In this document: positions 57,189-64,000 of the stretch, in pieces
How positions within the stretch are numbered: the stretch's first letter is position 1
How the letters are laid out: each line of letters starts with the position of its first letter
Assembly (NCBI GenBank): GCA_030533445.1
Contig: CM060081.1
Coordinates: forward strand, 23,110,611-23,174,610
Source of the DNA: Cyprinodon diabolis
Lineage: Eukaryota > Chordata > Actinopteri > Cyprinodontiformes > Cyprinodontidae
Direction of reading: 5' to 3'
DNA: 64,000 nucleotides
Notes under the pieces: model-generated
Told to the model about the DNA's origin: nothing
The model's database searches: none
The model's input: the letters and a program-made list of their open reading frames with translations, nothing else
Program-made: the position numbers and the translations under genes

Positions 57189-60100
57189 CTGTCCAAACAG
57201 CAAAAAATCAAGCAAGGAAGTCAGAAGGTTGAAAATAAGTTACCAAGATTGCAACATGGCATAAAGTACTAAAGGTGTAAGGCTTAAAAGAGAAGTGATT
57301 GTATGTCTTTATCACTGTTTCACCTCTCTTCACTGTTCTCTTGCTTGTTTGTCAAATAAGGTTGTCTCTTATCTCATCTGTGGAATTTCTCTCAGGGGCA
57401 AAGATCAAATGAACCTAAAACTACACAACATATACACCTCAGGCTATTACAATTGATAGCATTTAAACATTGCATTTAGTTTTGTTTTCTTTTCCCCTTT
57501 TTTTGTTTGTTTTGGAGATGGCTTAGATCTTAAAGTGTAAGAAAAAAAGCAAGTTCTAATTTTCCTCCAATTTTGATCAATTCTTTTGAAAACTGTTTTG
57601 GATCTTTGTGTACAGTCAAAAATAAAACAAACAAATATCTATTTTCATTAAATCATAGTTTATTAGTTTTCCTGTAAAATCTAATTCTGTATAAGTTAAA
57701 ATACATTAATTATGAGTAAAAAAATGAAATAGTTGAATATACTTCTCAATAAATGCTTTTAAAGTGATCTAAGAAAGAAAATGAAAACCTAAATGTTTAA
57801 GACTTTCTTACTTTCTGGTATATTTATAAAACATCTGCCTCATCCAGTGTTGTATTTGTCCTGGCCTACTAATAACGGAGAGCAGCTACAACATTAGTTT
57901 TACTTTTCCACCCGAAAAAAATGTGGTGCAAAAGACCGAAGACTTACTTTATCTATCAGGTCTCAGTCTTCCTTTGCGTTTTTGCCAAAATCTTCACTTT
58001 GATTTTTCATCTTGAGTCTGCTTATTGTCAGTTAGTTGTTGTTGTCTTTCTATTAAAAAGATTTTTAGAAAAACTTCAGCATCATTAAACTTTAGATCTA
58101 GAAAATAGGTCAAAGAAAACAACTTGTTCTCTCTTGCAGATCTTTCTTTTTCCTTTGGTTCCAAAAGGACAAAAAGCCATGCACTCCTCTCTCCTTAGGC
58201 TGGTGGGGATGATTAGTGGTCAATCAATCCAGGCAGGTCTGGTCTCATCCCACAGATCCTTTGTTCGGTTTCCAGAAAAACAAATAGGGTTCAAACATGT
58301 AGTTCCTTGCTAAACTATTCACATCTCTGTATATTTTGCTTTCGTACTTTTAGTATGTTTTGTGGAAGTGATCAAGACAGAGTGTAACTGTAAAGACAAA
58401 GCATAGGAGGAGTGGTTTCTAATTTTCTTTTATTAATAAAATTTAAATTAATACTTTGTCAGTTTGGAGTAAGTCAGCATCATACATCTAGAGACTGGTT
58501 TAAATAGTTCAAGTTGTATTAGTTTGAATGGAAATCGTCTGTAAAAATACATTTTTTAAGCCTTAACCCAGATTCTCAAGCAGATGTACGCCTGACTTTC
58601 TTAAACAACGCTTAAGCTTACCCAATAAGTTACAAAAAAAAGGAGAATAGCTTTTCAAGTTTACAAAAACGTTTTTTAATTATTTTATGTTTTTAGTTTA
58701 AGAACCATGAAAAAAATCAAACACTCGTTTTGCAAAACATGGAATGAAAACCACTGTGATTAATGGAATGTTATTTATGGAGAATGTATTAAATTTGAAA
58801 ATTAGTTAAAAAAATATATAAAAATAACAATAATATTACTGAACAAAAATTGGAAGTTACTTTGTGCTATTCATTTATTAAACACAATGGATATGTTGCA
58901 AGGTCAAATTCAAACCTTGCAAAAGTGATACATTGTTTTTTACAGCTTATAGAAAAGTTATTAGAGCAGCCTTTTTTTGCAATGTTTGTTGTATGTTTAC
59001 AAATCTTGATATATATTCAAACTGCATTTTGGAGATAGAGCTAAATATTATAGGTTTATCTTTGATGGAGTTTATGACAAGCAGTTATTCTATAAACTGT
59101 TTCTCCACCCTGAGCTGTAGATTTCTGTACTTCTTTTTCTTTTATACTTATATGACTTCTGAAGTCAGTTGAATGCCACATTTTCCAGTTTGTCATAAAA
59201 GTTCAAAATCATTCCCTTTTCTCCATAAACAATTGTATAATATTTAAGTTGTTTTTTCCCATAAAACCAGTGTGCAAAACACTGAGATGTGTGGATAGAT
59301 GAATGTGGAAAAGATTATGGGTTAAGAATACTTTACCAAGGTGCTGAACCACATGTGTTTAAGCTCTGGGGCTGTCCTCCAGTACTTGCGTCACAAAGCT
59401 GTTTCAGAATTAAATAGGCTAAAGCTTTTCACACTGTGCTCTTTCTGGATCTTTATGAATAACATGAAAAAAAGCCATCTGCAGGTAGTTGTGATCATAC
59501 TGGAGGACTTAAAACGCTTGAGAGACCCAGCATCATTCTGGCAACAAGGCTCTGAACTTGGGACTAGAGTTGCTTCCCAGTGACTTTACTTCCTGGATCA
59601 GTTCAAAGCATGTTGGTGACACCTGATGGGATATTAGTGTCTTAGCAAATAATTAAATTTCACTTCATAAGCGGCCTACACTTATTTTATTATTATATTA
59701 CATTTTGGTTGATTACCTGATTGCAGGATTTGAAAAATAAAAAGAATGATTTATTTTAAATTTACTTTCAAAATAAATATGGGGAAATAAAGAGTTTATT
59801 ATTTTTGTTTTAGAAAATAAATCAACCAACGTGTTGCTGTAAGGTTCTTTTATCTTTCAAGTATTTTCATTTCTAACTATATCATATATTTTGTCACTGT
59901 TTTACAGGCCAATGAGAATTTAAATAAATCCAATAATAAAGTAACAAAAATAGACAAATGCAAACAACAGGCAAGGAACTGAAGAGAGTTTATAGCTTGG
60001 AAGCAATAAGGGAAAGAACGATGAAATTGGTTTGAGAGGTAAGTAATCCCCTCTACTGAAAGCTGTTTTAAAAGGGATGAACCGAGCACAGCAGATAAGT

Positions 60101-60759
60101 GAACAGTGTCTCCATGAGGACTGTGTGACAAAGTTCTCCTCCTTTCCAATGACGGTTTGGCAATGGGTAACATTGATCTAATGGCAAGAACTGGAGGAAA
60201 CTCTGACAGCTGCTCAGGAAAGACACCAGGAGAAATCCGACAATATTTACAAGGAATAATAATGGTGTGGCCCTGTTTTTATTGGTGAGTTTACTAAATT
60301 TATCTTCACATTAATTTGCTATTTAAAACGAGGCTCTGGTTGACAATGAAACAGGGTTTTTATTTCCTTTCAATAAGCTTTTGGAAACATGGAGGATTCA
60401 AACACAACTTAATCTTCAAAACATCTTTCAGCAGAGGTTTAATACAGAAATAAAACAAATATGAATTCCATTTGCTTATATTAAATTGAGGCAAATAGCT
60501 TCTTCTATCATCACATTTGTTGTGCGTGATTTATAGACTTAGACAACTAAGTCTAAGACTTAGACTTACACTTGTCTTTTATTTTTTTGTTTTGTACAGC
60601 ATTCATGACACTGCCATTTCTTAAAGTGCAGCAGTGATCAAAATGTCAACCCCATGGGAGAAAAAACGTGGTGAAAAATAACACATTTATATGAAAGTTC
60701 AGAGGATTACATTTTGGTTTGGTGTCATCAGTGTGATGCAGAGTCAGCGACATGATTAA

Positions 60760-60910
60760 GAGTTTTTCTCAACAGTTCAGCTGTCTGATGGCGGTGAGGA
60801 AGAAGATGTAAAAAGGTAGTTGGTTTATTAATTTGATGGTTTCAGACATCAGTAACAGAGGTAGAAGATTAGAATGCTGGTTCCACACGTGAACGGCTTT
60901 TTTCTGCCAT
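60760..60910. repeat. possible retroelement fragment
   Basis: ACAGTTCAGCTGTCTGATGG followed by CGGTGAGGAAGAAGATG resembles the 'cagtctgatggctgtggggaagaagctgt' type of fish repeat. Low confidence. Confidence 0.35.
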
Positions 60911-60979
60911 GAGTGTTTCCTCATTTAACCCTCCTGAGTTCTGCAGCGTATTTAACGCTGATCCACTTACCCCCCCAGT

Positions 60980-61490
60980 AAAGGCACACTGATCTGATGG
61001 TGTTACACCTGTGACACACAGCGACATAAGAATCATAATCCTTGACTCTTTTAGTTCTTTTCCAACCTGTCAAAAAGGGAACTCTTGAGTCTTGCTTTCC
61101 TTTTTTTCCCCACATATTCTCAGTTGGGTTTCGGTCTTGACAATGACTAGGCCATTTAATTTAAAAGATTTCACTGCACTTGCTGTTTGCTGAGTTGATT
61201 TACCGCTAGAAGGTAAAATATCTTCCGGTCTCAACTCTGTTGCAGTCGCTAGCATGTTTTTCCAGGATTATCCCATATCTCTCAATCTGATCAACTTACC
61301 ACCTTCCCTTTATTCTCTGAAAAATGAAACAGAGCATAATATTGCCACCTCTATGCATTATAGTGGGAATGTTGTGCTCAGAGCGATGTGTGATGTTAAC
61401 TTTTCACAGTTGGGGCAAAATACTTTGGTGTCATCAAAGCAAACCACTTTCCACCGCATCCGCTTCAATCATGAGTTTCCTTCCAAAAAT
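60980..61490 (-). mobile_element. decayed Tc1-like transposase, antisense
   Basis: The plus strand shows CTCAGTTGGGTTTCGGTCTT, GACAATGACTAGGCCATTTA, then GATGTGTGATGTTAACTTTT and GGTGTCATCAAAGC, the reverse complement of a fish Tc1 transposase gene (from ETK to the SPDLNPIE-like region). It is badly mutated. It ends about 230 bp before the first visible ankrd33 exon. Confidence 0.75.
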
Positions 61491-61721
61491 TATTTCTGGT
61501 TTCCTTTTCCTATTAAGGACAGATTTATGGAATTGCTGTCTGAATCTCCCATCCAAAATCCCTCCAGCTTAGACCTCTCCATGCCTGCTGAGCTTCTGGT
61601 CTTCCTGATGCTGTTTGTTCACTAATGTTCAGGTACCAGGTACCAGGTCTTGCAGCTCTCAACATCTTTGACATGTTTTTTTTTTGTGTTTTTTTTTTAC
61701 TTCTATGTCTAATCTTAATAG

Positions 61722-61772
61722 ATGTGACCAAACAAGTTGGACTGAGTCCCATTCCAGTGGTTCTGTTGGAGG
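61722..61772 (+). promoter_or_regulatory. ankrd33 5' leader with a minimal start-stop upstream ORF
   Basis: After the acceptor AG at 61720-61721 the leader starts with ATGTGA, an upstream AUG followed at once by a stop, 51 bases before the main ATG. Such start-stop elements can stall scanning ribosomes. It exists in the mRNA only if this acceptor is used. Confidence 0.4.
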
Positions 61773-62510
61773 ATGGCCACTGCAGCAGAGGACCCCCATC
61801 TGGGCTCAGGTCCAGATGATGACGACACGTCAGGACAGGACTCGGAATCTGACAGTATCCTCTCTGATGACTCTGTGCTCCCTGACTACACAAAGGAGGC
61901 AGAAACCAGCAGTACAGCCAACACGGTGTATGAGGCATGTGCCCGCAATGACTCTGCCGCTCTAAAGAGAGTTCTGGAGAGAGGGGTGACAAAAGAGGAG
62001 GTGATGGAGCAGGACATCAATGGATGGGTGAGAAAGGGATTTATCATGGGAGTTATTTTTTAGCTTTTAAGACTTTGTAGGTAATGATGCCTGTCTATGA
62101 TTTCTACCAACAGAATGGCCTGATGGTGGCTTGCTGTAAGGGTTTTCTTGATATTGTGCACAAGCTCCATGACTGTCCCTTTATAGACGTAAACCTCCAG
62201 GACAATGAAGGCAACACTGCACTAATGATTGCATCTCAGGGAGGTGAGTGCAACGAAATGCAAGACCTATACTCAATGAATGATGTCAAGTTAAGGTGTT
62301 GTGGACATATTTATTAAGCCGGGAATGAAAGTGATCATTTGGTCTCTGAGATTGTTCTTTCTCCTGCAGGTCATGTATTAACAGTGATGTATCTCCTGAA
62401 CTACTACCCTGGTGTAGACACAGAGATGAGGGACTGCAGAGGGTTCACAGCCCTCATCAAAGCTGCTATGACTGGCCGCTGTGACGTCGTAGCTGCTCTT
62501 GTTATGGCTG
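61773..62510 (+). CDS. ankrd33: ankyrin repeat domain protein 33-like, first three coding exons (partial)
   Basis: Coding exons 61773-62027, 62114-62243 and 62370-62510 join in frame (phases 0 and 1) to about 175 residues; the last exon ends phase 1 at a GT donor and the rest lies beyond 64000. The N terminus is acidic and Ser/Asp-rich (DDDDTSGQDSESDSILSDDS). Ankyrin repeats then follow: GLMVACCKGFLDIVHKL, DVNLQDNEGNTALMIASQGG, and RGFTALIKAAMTGRCDVVAAL. The last two match the NWQDSEGNTALITAAQ- and GFTALMKAAMQGR-type repeats of ANKRD33/ANKRD33B. Mammalian ANKRD33 (PANKY) is a photoreceptor protein that represses CRX-driven genes; that role here is inferred only. The exon begins at about 61722 after an AG acceptor, so an upstream non-coding exon is likely. 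Which teleost ankrd33 paralogue this is cannot be told. Confidence 0.88.
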
Positions 62511-62990
62511 GTATGTGAGAGAAAAAGGAAGGCGTAGTTTTTCTTCTTCAGGGATGAGCTGTTTAATGTATTGCAATGTGCCAATGATTTTGTGTCATCC
62601 TAAATCATTTTGTTTTGCTTCCAGTAGATGAGCATTTCTCTTGTTAATCTAAAACCAATCCTCAGCACCACTTCTTGAAGCTCTCTCAAAGTCTTTAAAG
62701 GCGTTTTTTAAAGTTTTTTCATCAACCCTCATTGCTTTGTGTCTTTCCGTAGTCACTTTTTCATTTATCAGAGGATAGTTTTTATATGAGAAGGCAATGT
62801 TTACCTGCTGTCAACTGTTTTTTATGCCAAAAGGTTCTTCTTCTACTAATCAACAGATGCACTTTGTTAATTTCTTAATGATCATAACTCAAAAAGACTC
62901 AGAAAAGTCAAGAGAAATATTGATGTAATAGATCAAATAACATCGTGGAGGGCATTAGAAGGATAATTTAGATGGTCTTAAACTCTGCTA

Positions 62991-64000
62991 CAGTGGGGCA
63001 AAAAAGTATTTAGTCAGCCACCAAAAGTGCAAGTTCTCCCACTCAAAAAGATGAGAGAGGCCGGTAATTTTCATCATAGATATACCTCAACTATGAGAGA
63101 CAAAATGAGAAAAAAAAATCCAGAAAATCACATTGTCTGATTTTTAAAGAATTTATTTGCAAAATATGGTGGAAAATAAGTATTTGTTGAGTTACAAACA
63201 AGCAAGATTTCTGGCTCTCACAGACCTGTAACTTCTTCTGTAAGAGGCTCCTCTGTCCTCCACTCGTTACCTTTATTAATGGCACCTGTTTGAACCCGTT
63301 ATCAGTATAAAAGACACCTGTCCACAACCTCAAACAGTCACACTCTAAACTCCACCATGGCCAAAACTAGAGAGCTGTCAAAGGACACCCGAAACAAAAT
63401 TATAGACCTGCACCAGGCTGGGAAGTCTGAATCTGCAATAGGTAAACAGCTTGGTGTGAAGAAATCAACTGTGGGATCAATTATTAGAAAATGGAAAACA
63501 TACAAGACCACTGATAATCTTCCTCGATCTGGGGCTCCACGCAAGATCTCACCCCGTGGGGTCAAAATGATCACAAGAACGGTGAGTAAAAATCCCAGAA
63601 CCACACGGGGGGACCTAGTGAATGACCTGCAGAGAGCTGGGACCAAAGTAACAAAGGCTACCATCAGTAACACACTACGCCGCCAGGGACTCAAATCCTG
63701 CAGTGCCAGACACGTCCCCCTGCTTAAGCCAGTACATGTCAAGGCCCGTCTCAAGTTTGCTAGAGAGCATTTGGATGATCCAGACGATGATTGGGAGAAT
63801 ATCATATGGTCAGATGAAACCAAAATAGAACTTTTTGGTAAAAACTCTACTCGTCGTGTTTGGAGGAGAGAGAATGCTGAGTTGCATCCAAAGAACACCA
63901 TACCTACAGTGAAGCATGGGTGTGGAAACATCATGCTTTGGGGCTGTTTTTCTGCTAAGGGACCAGGACGACTGATCCGTGTGAAGGAAAGAATGAATGG
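62991..64000 (+). mobile_element. Tc1-like transposon, left end and 5' part (runs off window)
   Basis: After a TA target dinucleotide (62989-62990) it starts CAGTGGGGCAAAAAAGTATT. A related inner direct repeat GGTGGAAAATAAGTATTTG lies near 63169-63188, giving the IR/DR architecture of fish Tc1 elements. The transposase frame begins at 63357. It inserted in the intron after ankrd33 coding exon 3. Confidence 0.9.
63357..64000 (+). CDS. Tc1-like transposase, partial at the window edge
   Basis: From ATG 63357 the frame is open to the window end: 214 codons without a stop. It begins [15 protein letters not shown], has paired-like helix-turn-helix DNA-binding segments ([20 protein letters not shown] and [15 protein letters not shown]) separated by a GAPRK-type GRPR/AT-hook-like linker, then the catalytic core with the first Asp in [13 protein letters not shown] and [14 protein letters not shown]. 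Tc1 transposases are about 340 residues and use a DDE triad; the second and third acidic residues lie beyond the window. The intact frame suggests a young copy, but activity cannot be judged. Confidence 0.88.
   Translation, partial: MAKTRELSKDTRNKIIDLHQAGKSESAIGKQLGVKKSTVGSIIRKWKTYKTTDNLPRSGAPRKISPRGVKMITRTVSKNPRTTRGDLVNDLQRAGTKVTKATISNTLRRQGLKSCSARHVPLLKPVHVKARLKFAREHLDDPDDDWENIIWSDETKIELFGKNSTRRVWRRENAELHPKNTIPTVKHGCGNIMLWGCFSAKGPGRLIRVKERMN

Larger units (their letters stand above)
50666..61721. other. intergenic region between divergent arhgef25 and ankrd33
   Basis: Both 5' ends should be here. It contains L2 debris (51300-51840), a MITE (54360-55258), Tc1 debris (56280-56830 and 60980-61490) and the orphan exon candidate (57115-57188). 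The rest (51850-54350, 55260-56270, 57190-60720) is AT-rich with no feature I can support, and no CpG island is evident. Confidence 0.7.

Noticed and set aside
61525..61992. 155-residue minus-strand frame
   Set aside because: It overlaps ankrd33 exon 1 antisense and has no family features.
63338..63934. 198-residue minus-strand frame
   Set aside because: It is antisense to the Tc1 transposase, which reads open on the plus strand with clear domains.

Overview
This is vertebrate nuclear DNA, almost certainly from a ray-finned (teleost) fish. It is AT-rich, the genes are split by GT-AG introns, and the non-coding space is full of fish-type transposons: Tc1/mariner, hAT with 8-bp target duplications, L2-like LINEs and a Penelope-like element. 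Recognised proteins match vertebrate orthologues exon by exon. No species can be named from the sequence alone. There are no bacterial operons, CRISPR arrays or rRNA/tRNA genes.

Three protein genes are present. (1) Positions 1629-12492, plus strand: b4galnt1, the GM2/GD2/GA2 ganglioside synthase, with ten coding exons that splice in frame to a complete 531-residue protein. (2) Positions 18234-50665, minus strand: arhgef25 (p63RhoGEF/GEFT), a Galpha-q-activated RhoA exchange factor. I rebuilt 16 coding exons giving an uninterrupted 659-residue frame. The first exon lies 16.8 kb upstream of exon 2 and encodes only a Cys-rich membrane-anchor peptide. (3) From 61773, plus strand: the 5' part of an ankrd33-type ankyrin-repeat gene, three coding exons (about 175 residues), continuing past the window. 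b4galnt1 and arhgef25 are tail to tail, as in the human 12q13 cluster, but no slc26a10-like exon lies between them. The three genes share no obvious pathway.

Layout: 1-1628 upstream repeats; 1629-12492 b4galnt1, with an L2 fragment in intron 5 and a RecQ-helicase-like fragment inside a mobile unit in intron 9; 12493-18233 intergenic, holding a hAT MITE and a decayed Tc1 element; 18234-33802 the body of arhgef25, with several hAT insertions between exons; 33803-50571 its giant intron 1, with a hAT nested in a Tc1 relic, another element nested in that hAT, a GATA/GACA microsatellite, a solo LTR, LINE reverse-transcriptase debris and a Penelope-like remnant; 50666-61721 intergenic with Tc1 and L2 debris and one unexplained candidate exon; 61722-64000 ankrd33 exons, then a Tc1 element whose transposase frame is open to the window edge.

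Exon boundaries were set by hand from splice consensus, phase and remembered family sequence. Transposon family names come from recognised ends and motifs, not from a database search.
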